A stretch of DNA of 64,000 nt from Saprospiraceae bacterium (GCA_024103005.1 JAGFJA010000047.1:62001-126000); one strand, 5' to 3'. Positions 38,301-47,139 are shown, counted from the first letter of the stretch. Program-made: numbers and translations. Notes: a model not told the origin generated them from the sequence alone.

Positions 38301-40932
38301 GACAACATCCGGGACGGGCACTTTTGATGATATCAATGATCCGACCACTTTTTACACACCAAGCAGTGATGATGTTGCAGGAGGGATGATTACCCTGACC
38401 TTGACTGTTGCCGATCCTGACGGCACCGGACCATGTACAGCTGTATCAGATTTGCTTACCCTGACTTTTCACACCCCGATGGTTACAATTGATTCGATAT
38501 CTGATTTATGTTTAAATTCTCCGATAGTAACATTATCAGGAAGTCCGTCCGGAGGAACATTTTCAGGGGATGGAGTTATCGGAAATAAGTTTAATCCGAC
38601 TTTGGCAGGACCGGGAAGTCATGTAATTAAATATGATGTCATTGACAACAGCTGCCCCGGACAAGCACAGACGACTGTTATTGTGAAAGGCAAGCCTCTT
38701 GTTACTTATAATTTACCGGATACCATTTGCCTTAAGGATAATCCTATTGTTATGTCAGCTAATCCAACAGGAGGTAATTTCACGGGAAATGGTGTTACCG
38801 GAAATCAATTTTATCCGGATTCAGCCGGCGTAGGCTCTTGGAACATTGTTTATTCTTTCTCAGACACGACAGGCTGTTCGTGGACAGATACTTCAAATAT
38901 TTATGTTAAAGACTGCGGTTGTTCTAATCCTGCTTTGGCAAGTGCAGGCTCCGACCAGACTATATGTGCAGGCGATACCGTTGTTCTGAATGGCACTGTA
39001 AATACTACGGCGATATGGACAACCAACGGCACAGGTAATTTTGAAAATGCAAATGCTGGCAAAACAAGATATTTCCCCAGCAATGCAGATATTATTGCAG
39101 GAAGCGTCATTCTGACACTTAAAGCCACTGATCCGGATGGCACCGGACCTTGTTCAGCTTCTTCCAGCTCACTAACTGTAAATTTTGAAGTTATTCAAAT
39201 CACCTTAGACTCCCTTTCGGAAATCTGTGTCACTTCTGCACCCTTCAAATTGTCTGCCTCTCCTTCCGGAGGTTTGTGGAGTGGAACAGGGGTAACTGCT
39301 GATACCTTTGACCCGGCTGTGGCAGGAGTAGGGACTTTTAACTTGACATATACTGTGCAAACCACTAATTGTAGTAAAAAAAGCAATGTTTCAATAACGG
39401 TTTACGACAAACCAGCAGTTTCACTGAATCCATTTGACACCTTGTGTCTTGGCGACCCTGCATTAACCCTTTCAGGAGGAAGCCCTGCCGGTGGGAGCTA
39501 CTATCTTAACGGAGACTTGAATAATCCGATTACCACATTTACTCCATCATCCCCAGGAACTAATACGATAACCTATGTTTTTGGCCAACCTGACTGCCAG
39601 GCGAGTGCTTCTATGACCCTTATAGTGAAAGACTGTAATTGCGCAACTATCACCACCGTTTTTGCAGGTAATGACACAGTTATATGTCAATCGTCACCTG
39701 TTATTCAATTAGGCGGGATTGTAAATGGTGTAAATAACGGAATGTGGACCACCTCAGGCACAGGGTTATTTAGTGATGCTTCCTCACTTACATCCACATA
39801 CACTCCTTCAGCAGGTGATCTGACGAATGGAAATGTTGTCCTTACATTAACCTCAGAAGACCCTGATGGAGCTGGACCATGTCAACAGGTGACAGATGAA
39901 ATGAAAATTACATTTGAAAAAGAACCCGAAGTATTGTTATTAGTAACTCAACCTACTTGTGCCAATCCACGAGGTTCGCTAAAAATCAATGTGCTGTCAG
40001 GTCAGAATCTGAAATTTTCCATTGATAACGGATTATCATATACTTCATCTCAAATTATCAATGATATTGATTCCGGAAATTATACCCTCATCGTCAAAAG
40101 TAATCTGAGCGATTGCCAAACTTCCCTTGACTTTACTATTGAACCATTTACATCGCCTACTGCCAAATGGTCAAGTAAATCTGCTGCATGTAATGACGAA
40201 GAATATAATAGCATAACACTTGATTCGACTACTCATCTGACCTTACCGTTTACCGTCACCATAAACAATAATCCATATCCTCAGATTACTTCATTACCTT
40301 ATGTATTCAATGGATTACCATTCGGTTCATATAATATTGTCATTAAAGATAAAGATGGGTGTACCATGACTAAGGATTTTACTTTTGACCCTTCAGAAAA
40401 AGTAAAGGTTGAAATTAATTCCGTATTCTTTGTAGATGAGGGTGATCAAATAACATTAAATCCAACCATTACCGGTTCATATGATCTTATCCAATGGACT
40501 CCATCCACTTACCTAAGTTGTGATGATTGTCTAAACCCCATTGTCAAACCATTGTCCAATACAGATTACTTGGTGATTGTAACTGATAAAAACGGATGTA
40601 CGGACCAGGCTTCTTTAACCATAAAACTGCGTAAAAAATTAAACGTATTCATACCCAATGTGATATCTCCAAACCATGATGGTATAAATGATGAATTTAC
40701 AGTCTATACAGATGATGATGTTGAACTCATTAAGACTTTGAAAATATTCAATCGCTGGGGAGGTCAGGTGTATGGGAAATCAGACTTTATGCCCAACGAA
40801 CCCCATCTGGGTTGGAATGGTACCTATAATGGAAATGAATTAAATCCTGCTGTCTATGTATTTTATGTCGAATTATTGCTTAAAAATGGGGATAAGGTAA
40901 TATATAGCGGCGACATTACTTTAATCAGATAG
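35320..40932 (+). CDS. Giant T9SS-secreted protein with tandem repeats and gliding-motility C-terminal domain
   Basis: Predicted surface protein of 1870 residues. Seen: signal peptide ending near SWG-QVA; an N-terminal carbohydrate-binding/MAM-like region of about 210 residues; three nearly identical 65-residue units (36196-36780); a long series of PKD/SprB-like modules. Among these, four copies pair 'C.C....AGxDxxxC' with 'WTTSGTGxF....TxYTPS..D...G.V.LTL...DPDGxGPC'. The C-terminus is a type B T9SS sorting domain, recognised by 'FIPNVISPNHDGINDEF', 'IFNRWGGQVY' and 'YVFYVELLLKNGDKVIYSGDITLIR'. Likely exported by T9SS and possibly linked to adhesion or gliding. Convergent with the next gene, 13 bases between stops and no hairpin. 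Confidence 0.85.
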   Translation: MANIILRYLLTGLLLVFFITISWGQVAKFTEVFDEANGATSGTSAEGISWNCNYIPCNFPSTGTQPAVNTGRFRDNNSDGRNVWTSGNINISQCQEIIFSVDYETPNQWVGSGSNNLEACNESGACACNIFSSCAGDCLSQWDFIYVELKLDGSIVYRDTIGIVATDSPTNYTFSYNSPCLTKGQYNNAVITIMTQTWASDEYIYFDNVSLSCYEFPAFSLVNPSPLCQSDPAVQLNVNPPGGLYSGGPYISPTGTFDPSIAGQGSHTVQYSFTQGSCTTDTSFQIEVNPITTPTFDQVYAQCEGGTNPLVNTSNEGITGSWSPAFDPNNTTLYTFTPDAGQCANTTTITVTINPIVTPTFNNIPPQCAGGTNPLVNTSNEGITGSWSPAFDPNNTTLYTFTPDAGQCANTTAITVTINPIVTPTFDAIPPQCAGGTNPLVNTSNEGITGLWSPAFDPNNTTLYTFTPDAGQCANTTTITVTINAVPVLDFPGGVNICEGTCQSIVLSVTEGSGDYSADLAIISPINYTIPTIVINGSVTFTICYQGNVPGFDAATNTLTVPPLLVPSGTNVTFALNNLVDNNTGCQGALSGGSNTSITVWANPTVSITPVSPLCSDDPPVTISGSPSGGTWTGPGVTGNTFDPAAAGPGSHEITYTYTDGNGCSGSAMMTIIVNNCACPNNTTVDAGQDLSACDGNPVNLSGNVTDGTGYYWQSGGTGTFSDPNNLNTTYTPSNDDITAGTVVISLIVPDPDGNGPCLQVSDQMTISFEESPEFTLTGNTPICTEGCGTILMDFTTGDGPYTGDITILIGADSYSYTVSNFAASNSLQFCYQNAPPSYDPGTNSFIIPLHPGQNQITILFENFTNTTNSCGAAQTQPINILISDPAVIDLSPLGQMCINDPPVTLQANPGNGMWSGDGTSNGTFDPLLAGLGIHVLTYTYTDPNGCSTSDTIQVEVLPCGCDNPASVNAGVDFIICPGDFANLLGSASGPATWTTSGTGTFDDINDPTTFYTPSSDDVAGGMITLTLTVADPDGTGPCTAVSDLLTLTFHTPMVTIDSISDLCLNSPIVTLSGSPSGGTFSGDGVIGNKFNPTLAGPGSHVIKYDVIDNSCPGQAQTTVIVKGKPLVTYNLPDTICLKDNPIVMSANPTGGNFTGNGVTGNQFYPDSAGVGSWNIVYSFSDTTGCSWTDTSNIYVKDCGCSNPALASAGSDQTICAGDTVVLNGTVNTTAIWTTNGTGNFENANAGKTRYFPSNADIIAGSVILTLKATDPDGTGPCSASSSSLTVNFEVIQITLDSLSEICVTSAPFKLSASPSGGLWSGTGVTADTFDPAVAGVGTFNLTYTVQTTNCSKKSNVSITVYDKPAVSLNPFDTLCLGDPALTLSGGSPAGGSYYLNGDLNNPITTFTPSSPGTNTITYVFGQPDCQASASMTLIVKDCNCATITTVFAGNDTVICQSSPVIQLGGIVNGVNNGMWTTSGTGLFSDASSLTSTYTPSAGDLTNGNVVLTLTSEDPDGAGPCQQVTDEMKITFEKEPEVLLLVTQPTCANPRGSLKINVLSGQNLKFSIDNGLSYTSSQIINDIDSGNYTLIVKSNLSDCQTSLDFTIEPFTSPTAKWSSKSAACNDEEYNSITLDSTTHLTLPFTVTINNNPYPQITSLPYVFNGLPFGSYNIVIKDKDGCTMTKDFTFDPSEKVKVEINSVFFVDEGDQITLNPTITGSYDLIQWTPSTYLSCDDCLNPIVKPLSNTDYLVIVTDKNGCTDQASLTIKLRKKLNVFIPNVISPNHDGINDEFTVYTDDDVELIKTLKIFNRWGGQVYGKSDFMPNEPHLGWNGTYNGNELNPAVYVFYVELLLKNGDKVIYSGDITLIR
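36196..36780 (+). repeat. Three in-frame tandem copies of a 195-bp unit
   Basis: Period exactly 195 bases (65 codons): the phrase starting AATCCACTTG/CTCG recurs at 36241, 36436 and 36631. Copies are nearly identical at DNA level over most of the unit; the first is most diverged at its start. This is much closer than the other modules of the same protein, indicating recent duplication or gene conversion. Confidence 0.9.
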
Positions 40933-40945
40933 TCAAAATTATAAG

Positions 40946-43900
40946 CTATCTAATTAATGTAAAGGAGCCTTTTTGTAAATAGACCTCGCCGTTGGTTGCC
41001 AGATATTTAATAAAATAGACAAAAACTCCTGGATTCATTTTCCTGCCCTCAAAACGACCGTCCCATCCACTGGACTCATTCCCCGGCTTTACGTCTTTTG
41101 CTCCGTAAATGTGATTACCCCATCGATCATATATATTAAATATTAAAACCTTATCGACCATAGAATTAACTGGAATATAAAGGTAGTCATTAATACCATC
41201 TCCATTTGGTGTAAATACATTGGGTACAAATATCTCATCTGAACTTTCAACAAAAATAGTTTTTCTGTCAGTATAAATGCATCCATTATTGTCAGTCAAA
41301 GTGACCTCCAGGTCAATTGTTTCATCTGGCGTAAGCCACATACCGCCCAAACTGTAATTAAATGGCGAACCATTCATTTTAACATCTAATGCAAATACCT
41401 CCCCGATAGGGAAGTCTATTTCAAACCATACCTTGTTACCAAGTTTTATGGTCGTGTCAGGACCTAATTCAAAATGATAAATGTCAGAAGAATCAATATT
41501 AAAATTTAAATTATACATGCAATTCTTTGAATCAGTGACCAATAATGAATGATCTCCATGTTTTAGGTCGTAAAATTGCAAATAAATTGTCTCCTGTCCT
41601 CCATCAAGTGAATATCTAAAAGGTGGCGTACCTCCATCCGGTACATCCAGAATTAAGGAAGTTCCACCATCATTACAGTCAGGAAAAATGTTGTATTTTA
41701 ATGTATCTATAGGATTCGAATTATCCTCAACCACAAAAGTACTTGTATCTCTGCATCCGGTAATTCCATCCTCTGAAATAACCAGATATTGGCCTGCCTG
41801 ATTGACCAGGAAACTGTCCGCTCCTAATGTAATATTTACTAAATTACTATTAAGGAACCAGCTAGAACTGACGTTGGCCAGATTGTTACCATCTAAGTAA
41901 ATTTTACTTTCAAGAGTAGTACAGTCAAGATATCCTTCTCCTTTCAGGTTTACGCCCGGAATGGGATTGACAACGACGCTTAACAAGGCTGTGTCACCTT
42001 GGCAAACCGATGTCGGAGCTACAATTTTATAAATATTATAACTACCTGCTATCAGGCCGCCAGTTTTCAATTCATGTTTCGCTGGATCGAAGGCCGTGGA
42101 AAAACCGGGATAATCAGGCTGTTGAGCAATCCACAAGCCATCATTGACCACATTATTGAGTATTGTGTCAAGGTTCAACACATGCTGCTCACCTTCACAA
42201 AATTCATACAGAAAATCATCACCTGCATATTGTTCAGGTGAAATTTGCAGATTAATAATCATGCTGTCAGGGCACTCTCCCTCCCAATTCTGAATTGTTT
42301 GCAATTGAAGTTGGATGTTACCCGTCACTCCATGATCAAGCATAATCCCATTTCCGACCAGTAAGGTCTTAATACCTGAATCCCAGGAGAACCATTGGAC
42401 ACCGGATGACACAGATGCCAAAGAGTCTAAATTAAGCCATCCGTAATTATTACAAAAACTATAATTCTGATTCAATAAATTATTACCTGGCGGAGGGCAT
42501 GTACAATCAATTATTTTAAATACAGTTTGATAATTTTGATCCTGACAAGGAGGTACGGCTGTATTCGTTTTAAAATTCACATCATATACACCAACATCCA
42601 CATTTGACATATCGATGGTATCATTTAAAATTTTTATTCCCGGAATTTTGCTAAAGTTCCAGGTGCCGGATTTTTCACCTGATATGATTAAATCCTGCAT
42701 TGCATATTTTGGTTGCCCGTCTTTGCCAAATGTATTGCAAAATTCTATTGTGTCCTTTAATACAGATACGGGCTGGCTTTCAATGGTGACCAACATCGTA
42801 TCTTCATTATAAACATTGCAAGTTTTGAAATCTGTAACCAGAGAATCAAAATATATGCTTTCAGATGATGCAACCATAACATTGAAGTAATTGATTCCGG
42901 GAGCAACTGCTATGGAATCCGGCACTCCACCTACTGTATAAAATAATTTTCCCGTCCCATTATTTACCTTTACAGGCAATTGAAACAGTCCGGAACCACA
43001 AAATACCGTGTCAGTAACAAAATATTCAGGTTCAGGTCTTCGCCTAATGATAGTCTGACCACTTATGTCACACCCATCTACCTGACCTTCATAATTAAGA
43101 TGCACAGAATCTTTCATGGGCAACAGGTTACCTGCCACTTCATCACCATTAGGCGTAGTTGTATATGCCGAATTATTCTGATGATCAACCCAGTTAAGTT
43201 GTATGTTATTGCCCAAAACTGCTATCTCAAACTGACCTGAACAAGTAACAGAATCCATTTTTATTTCAAACTTGGGCGTATTGCCTACAGTAACTGATTG
43301 GCATAATGTATCTGATACTCCACACTCATTACTTGACCATACACATACATTATATGTACCTGGCTGAGTCCAGGTGATATATAAGGTGTCGTGGATTAAT
43401 GTGTCGATATAATTACCTTCTATCATCCAATGAGTTTCATCTCTGAGCGTGTCCGATTGCATTATGAGTCTTGTCTGAAGATTAGCACAGGGTGAAAAAG
43501 GTTCAAGTATTGGCTTGGCAGGTGGCAACACCTGAGATAAAACCTTTTTTGGAAAAAAATATTCACATTGCAAATTCCCGTATAAGATGATGAGGTGCAA
43601 ATAATACATTCCGGGGTTATTGACCGTAATAGAACCATCATTTGACAAAAACTGGTATGAGTCATTAAGCCATTCATAGTTGAGCAAGAGTCCATTTGGA
43701 ACATCCATCCTAAATCCGGCTGTATCCAGTTTCGCTGAGAAATCAAGGCAATCAATTGTATCGGCTTTAATCTCTACATGCACATCGGTAAAAGTGAGAT
43801 TAATATTTATAATACTGTCACACCCGGCTTGAGTCTGGAGTGTATCTCTGATAAAAGTTGATTGAAAATATTTCTTCCCGGAAACCACCAGGCTATCACC

Positions 43901-44857
43901 ACTACAGAGAATCAGGTTTTTTACAGGAAGGTCATATACTCTGTTGATTTGTAACCTGGCTGAGTCCGTACTGATTCCTGCGCATATTTCTGTAGTATTA
44001 ACCTTCATCTCCAATACCTGAAAAGGCAGATTAATATAGGTTTGAATTAATGGACTGTAATTCTTTAAATAAGTTATCTGATAGAGATCATAACCTCCGG
44101 GAGCCAACAAAGTCCAATTGATTGTATCATTTATACTCAGGATGTTTCCGTTGGAAGTAACTACAATATCGTAATTGTAATGGGAAGTATCCGTTAAAAC
44201 TCCTCCATAATCTATATCAGGAAAAAAATCAGATAGGGTTGTATCATTGGCACAAAAAGTGTAATTATTTTGAACAAAATGACTGGCAGCGGCGTCGCAG
44301 GGGAAACAATCTATCCCGTCCGGATTGCAAAATATCAAACTAAAATCAATCAAACTTCCTGTGTAAAAGGCTGCATTGGTAATGTGTAATTGCCAAATCC
44401 CATTTGCAGAACCAATATTGAAATCTTCAAGGCAATTAAAAAATGGGTAGTAAGATCCGGTATAGTTGGCACCAATCACCCAGGGAGCAGTATTATCAAA
44501 GGTCTGTGGCAATCCGGGGTCAGGAACAGCTGTATCTCCGCATCTGACATAGGTAATATTCCATTCCGAACCACTTGTAAGATTTCCGGAGACAGTGGGC
44601 CCGACCAATAGAACTTTCTGACCTGCAGGAGAAATAAGTTCAATCTGGAGGTTACCTATAAATTCATGTCTGAAATGAAGTTTTACCCCGCATAAGGCCT
44701 GATTTGAACTCATATCATCATTTATAAGCCCGCTGACATTACCTTGAACAAAAAAATCAGCACCGGCCTTAATAGTATCATTAAGGTTGAAAATACACTG
44801 AGATTGACCGGAGTTCCATGTCAAAATCAAAAGCAATACCGCAATAATTGTCTTCAA
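40946..44857 (-). CDS. T9SS-secreted protein with N-terminal P-domain and gliding-motility C-terminal domain
   Basis: Predicted surface or secreted protein of 1303 residues. Seen: signal peptide (ends near GQS-QCIF); an N-terminal proprotein-convertase P/homo-B-type domain (CGVKLHFRHEFIGNLQIELISPAGQKVLL ... NIGSANGIWQLHITNAAFYTGSLIDFSLIF), without any attached protease; about 950 residues of beta-rich Ig/PKD-like sequence; and a C-terminal type B T9SS domain (FVPNVFTPNGDGINDYLYIP, NIYDRWGNHIYG, PGVFVYFIKYLATNGEVYLQKGSFTLIR). Start is TTG 44857, the only start giving a proper signal peptide. A -7 box TATATTTG lies at 44883-44890. Confidence 0.83.
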   Translation of the reverse strand: MKTIIAVLLLILTWNSGQSQCIFNLNDTIKAGADFFVQGNVSGLINDDMSSNQALCGVKLHFRHEFIGNLQIELISPAGQKVLLVGPTVSGNLTSGSEWNITYVRCGDTAVPDPGLPQTFDNTAPWVIGANYTGSYYPFFNCLEDFNIGSANGIWQLHITNAAFYTGSLIDFSLIFCNPDGIDCFPCDAAASHFVQNNYTFCANDTTLSDFFPDIDYGGVLTDTSHYNYDIVVTSNGNILSINDTINWTLLAPGGYDLYQITYLKNYSPLIQTYINLPFQVLEMKVNTTEICAGISTDSARLQINRVYDLPVKNLILCSGDSLVVSGKKYFQSTFIRDTLQTQAGCDSIININLTFTDVHVEIKADTIDCLDFSAKLDTAGFRMDVPNGLLLNYEWLNDSYQFLSNDGSITVNNPGMYYLHLIILYGNLQCEYFFPKKVLSQVLPPAKPILEPFSPCANLQTRLIMQSDTLRDETHWMIEGNYIDTLIHDTLYITWTQPGTYNVCVWSSNECGVSDTLCQSVTVGNTPKFEIKMDSVTCSGQFEIAVLGNNIQLNWVDHQNNSAYTTTPNGDEVAGNLLPMKDSVHLNYEGQVDGCDISGQTIIRRRPEPEYFVTDTVFCGSGLFQLPVKVNNGTGKLFYTVGGVPDSIAVAPGINYFNVMVASSESIYFDSLVTDFKTCNVYNEDTMLVTIESQPVSVLKDTIEFCNTFGKDGQPKYAMQDLIISGEKSGTWNFSKIPGIKILNDTIDMSNVDVGVYDVNFKTNTAVPPCQDQNYQTVFKIIDCTCPPPGNNLLNQNYSFCNNYGWLNLDSLASVSSGVQWFSWDSGIKTLLVGNGIMLDHGVTGNIQLQLQTIQNWEGECPDSMIINLQISPEQYAGDDFLYEFCEGEQHVLNLDTILNNVVNDGLWIAQQPDYPGFSTAFDPAKHELKTGGLIAGSYNIYKIVAPTSVCQGDTALLSVVVNPIPGVNLKGEGYLDCTTLESKIYLDGNNLANVSSSWFLNSNLVNITLGADSFLVNQAGQYLVISEDGITGCRDTSTFVVEDNSNPIDTLKYNIFPDCNDGGTSLILDVPDGGTPPFRYSLDGGQETIYLQFYDLKHGDHSLLVTDSKNCMYNLNFNIDSSDIYHFELGPDTTIKLGNKVWFEIDFPIGEVFALDVKMNGSPFNYSLGGMWLTPDETIDLEVTLTDNNGCIYTDRKTIFVESSDEIFVPNVFTPNGDGINDYLYIPVNSMVDKVLIFNIYDRWGNHIYGAKDVKPGNESSGWDGRFEGRKMNPGVFVYFIKYLATNGEVYLQKGSFTLIR

Positions 44858-44882
44858 CTTTGCAGTTTATGGGATTAATCTA

Positions 44883-44890
44883 CAAATATA
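44883..44890 (-). promoter_or_regulatory. -7 promoter box TATATTTG
   Basis: Exact TAnnTTTG match on the minus strand, 25 bases before the TTG start of the P-domain protein. No -33 TTTG at 19-21 bases. Confidence 0.45.
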
Positions 44891-44980
44891 CATCAAAAAT
44901 AACCCTGCCTTCTATACAAATCCACTCTTTAACAATATATAGTCAACCTATGAATAAAATGCTGTCAGGAAAATAAAAAA

Positions 44981-45003
44981 GGCGATACCATAACAGCATC
45001 GCC
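44981..45003 (-). terminator. Rho-independent terminator
   Basis: GGCGAT...ATCGCC hairpin with 11-base loop, followed in the minus direction by a T-rich run (TTTTTTATTT). It lies 24 bases after the stop of the gene at 45027-45800 and separates it from the P-domain gene. Confidence 0.75.
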
Positions 45004-45026
45004 TAATTTGTTTCTTTAATCCAAAT

Positions 45027-45800
45027 TTATTTAATAATAATAACTTTTGATGTAATAATTCTCGTGCCTAAATCGAGTTTTAAAAAATAAGTACCTTCTG
45101 AGCCTATCTGCGACTTTTTAAGCATCAGATTGTTTTGACCCGATTTAACGAATGTATTTATTGACTCTACCAATCTTCCACGACTATCATAAACCGAAAG
45201 TGGATATAACCCGGTGATTTTGGAATTAAATTCAAAGGTTACCGCATCATTTGATGGATTGGGAAAAGCCTGAATATTATCAGTGATTACCGTGTGTGTA
45301 GATAAAGGCTTAAAGGGTAAATACTCTGTCGCAATCGGATATGTATCATTCTCAAAGAACATTTCACTCTTACTGTAAGAATCACCTTCTTTAAACCGAT
45401 ATGCCGTTAAAATTCTGATAACATCCTTTACCCTGCAATCATTTACTACATTAAACTCAAATTCAATCAGATCATGACCTGTATAAGGTTGAGTAATAAC
45501 ATCTACTGCACATGCAATCAAATCGGGATTCCCTAAGGGATAAATATTCATATTGTCTTCTGTCCATCCCGGCATATAATACTTCTTAATGGAATTAAAA
45601 GTAATGTTATCAGGATCAAATTGTAGACAAAACTGGAAACCCAATGCTTCACTGATGTCTTCACGCACTTTTACCAAAAAAGTATGCGTCGTACCCGCTT
45701 TTAATAAAGTATCCTGAAACTGAAAATGTATGGAGTCCACCTGAGCTTTAGCCCCGAAGGAAAACATCAAACTTAGAATAAGTACTAATAATTTGTTCAT
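45027..45800 (-). CDS. Cohesin-like T9SS-secreted protein (type A sorting domain)
   Basis: Exported 257-residue protein. Seen: signal peptide ending FGAKA-QVD; a ~125-residue beta domain resembling cohesin-type domains ('TFLVKVREDISEALGFQFCLQFDPDNITF'); and a C-terminal type A T9SS sorting domain ('IQAFPNPSNDAVTFEF', 'LSVYDSRGRLVES', 'EGTYFLKLDLGTRIITSKVIIIK'). It is the smallest of the four T9SS cargo genes here. Function unknown; a binding role is only suggested by the cohesin-like fold. It has its own terminator (44981-45003). Confidence 0.78.
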   Translation of the reverse strand: MNKLLVLILSLMFSFGAKAQVDSIHFQFQDTLLKAGTTHTFLVKVREDISEALGFQFCLQFDPDNITFNSIKKYYMPGWTEDNMNIYPLGNPDLIACAVDVITQPYTGHDLIEFEFNVVNDCRVKDVIRILTAYRFKEGDSYSKSEMFFENDTYPIATEYLPFKPLSTHTVITDNIQAFPNPSNDAVTFEFNSKITGLYPLSVYDSRGRLVESINTFVKSGQNNLMLKKSQIGSEGTYFLKLDLGTRIITSKVIIIK

Positions 45801-46229
45801 AATAATTGTCTTTTTATTTAATCCTTTTTATTTAATGATACCCTAACACCTTATGAATCGCTGCCAAGAAATTGCATATTTTACAAAATTTAACTATCCC
45901 CCAAATCTATTATAAATGCAAATATAAGTATGTTATTAAAATATACATTAAATTAATTCATAATGCAATATATTTTTTTCAAAATACAACTTTTAAGGGA
46001 GAACTGATGCTAAGGAAAACTACCACTACGGCCAAAACAAAAGGTTACCAGTTATCCATAAAATCAATTATGCAAATTTAGTACCAAATTCAATCTGTCA
46101 TTTTGTCCGTCATTTGAAATAAGACATGCCAATATGACTTATTTGTTTTTAATATGCTGACAATAAGACATATATGCATCATTGGAATGAACATTGCATT
46201 TGTATAAGTAAAAATTAAAAATAAAAAAA
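45801..46229. other. Non-coding gap with repeats upstream of the Hsp20 genes
   Basis: Divergent gap. On the + side it holds an imperfect inverted repeat, AAATAAGACAT (46117-46127) and ATGACTTATTT (46134-46144), one mismatch. A third copy of AATAAGACAT is at 46162-46171, a GTCATTT direct repeat at about 46097-46115, and a -7-like box TGCATTTG at 46195-46202. These are candidate regulatory sites for the chaperone genes. A 69-codon frame at 45872-46081 looks like noise. Nothing else seen. Confidence 0.45.
46117..46171 (+). promoter_or_regulatory. Candidate operator: AATAAGACAT repeats upstream of hsp20
   Basis: Three copies of AATAAGWCAT (two forming an inverted repeat with a 6-base spacer, the third direct, 35 bases on) in the 115 bases before the first Hsp20 start. 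This is neither CIRCE nor a known site I can name. Confidence 0.4.
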
Positions 46230-46619
46230 ATGAATAGCGTAATTATCAGACCAGTCAAATTCAACAAAAATTGTGGTGCCAAATTGAGTACATCAACCCC
46301 CCTTGTCAATCAATACAAAAATGATAAAGGGTATTTGATTGAGTTAATGGTACCCGGTTTTACCAATGAAGAGATAGATGTAAATTTGGAGAAAAATATC
46401 CTAACCATCCAGGGAATAAAATCAGTTAATGAAGTAAATCAAGAGTCCCGGATGATACAAAGAGGTTTTTCAAAAGAAAATTTCAAATTACAGTATAAGA
46501 TATCAGAAAATATCGATAATGAGCTCATTTCAGCTTCCAATACAAATGGTGTTCTCACAATTTATTTACCGCTTAAATCAGAATACCAACCTTTCACGAA
46601 AAAAATAGAAATAAAATAA
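46230..46619 (+). CDS. Hsp20/alpha-crystallin small heat-shock protein (first of pair)
   Basis: ATP-independent holdase chaperone. Seen: alpha-crystallin domain with 'YLIELMVPGFTNEEIDVNLEKNILTIQG' and the C-terminal 'GVLTIYLPLK' strand (family motif GVLxVxxPK); 129 residues. Short, atypical N-terminus. Followed by a second Hsp20 gene 33 bases downstream, presumably co-transcribed. The upstream repeats at 46117-46171 are candidate control sites. Confidence 0.92.
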   Translation: MNSVIIRPVKFNKNCGAKLSTSTPLVNQYKNDKGYLIELMVPGFTNEEIDVNLEKNILTIQGIKSVNEVNQESRMIQRGFSKENFKLQYKISENIDNELISASNTNGVLTIYLPLKSEYQPFTKKIEIK

Positions 46620-46652
46620 TCTAAATTAAATAACCTTTAAAAATCTAATATC

Positions 46653-47090
46653 ATGAGAAATTTAATAAAAAGAGAACTCAGGCCTTTTAATTCACTTGCC
46701 ACTTTCGACCAATTTTTTAACAACAATGCAGCCGGATTTTGGCCGTATGATTCAATGATGGAAATGCCTGCTTTCAATATAATTGAGGAAAAAGATCAAT
46801 ATATTATTGAACTTGCAGTGCCCGGACTAAACAAAGATGACTTTCAGATTGAAATTAAAGATCAACTGCTTACCATTAAGGTCGAGAAAGAGCAATCAAC
46901 AGAAAGCGAAGAAAACGAGTCAAAGTATATTAAAAGAGAATTTAGCTTTCACCAATTCTCAAGAAGTTTTACTTTAGACAAAAATATCTCAAAAGATGAT
47001 ATCGAAGCAAGCTATGAAAATGGTGTTTTGATTGTGAATTTGAAAAAAATATCAAATCCTGAAATTGTCAAAAAAATTGAGATAAAGTAA
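46653..47090 (+). CDS. Hsp20/alpha-crystallin small heat-shock protein (second of pair)
   Basis: Seen: N-terminal 'FNSLATFDQFFN', the alpha-crystallin domain 'YIIELAVPGLNKDDFQIEIKDQLLTIKVEKE', 'REFSFHQFSRSFTLDKNI' and the motif 'ENGVLIVNLKK'; 145 residues. The more canonical of the two paralogs. Two small heat-shock proteins in tandem may form mixed oligomers (inference). Transcription ends at a strong hairpin at 47111-47137. Confidence 0.95.
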   Translation: MRNLIKRELRPFNSLATFDQFFNNNAAGFWPYDSMMEMPAFNIIEEKDQYIIELAVPGLNKDDFQIEIKDQLLTIKVEKEQSTESEENESKYIKREFSFHQFSRSFTLDKNISKDDIEASYENGVLIVNLKKISNPEIVKKIEIK

Positions 47091-47110
47091 TGAATTAAAT
47101 AAAATAAAAA

Positions 47111-47137
47111 AAAGCCGGAGCAATTGTTCCGGCTTTT
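47111..47137. terminator. Bidirectional terminator
   Basis: AAAGCCGGA...TCCGGCTTT hairpin flanked by A-runs on the left and T-runs on the right. It serves the Hsp20 genes on + and the lytic transglycosylase gene on -, whose stop is at 47140. Confidence 0.9.
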
Positions 47138-47139
47138 TT

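Noticed and set aside
45872-46081. 69-codon frame between the cohesin-like and hsp20 genes
   Set aside because: Lys/Ile/Tyr-rich translation of AT-rich DNA, no start signal, no recognisable domain, and it lies in a likely regulatory region.
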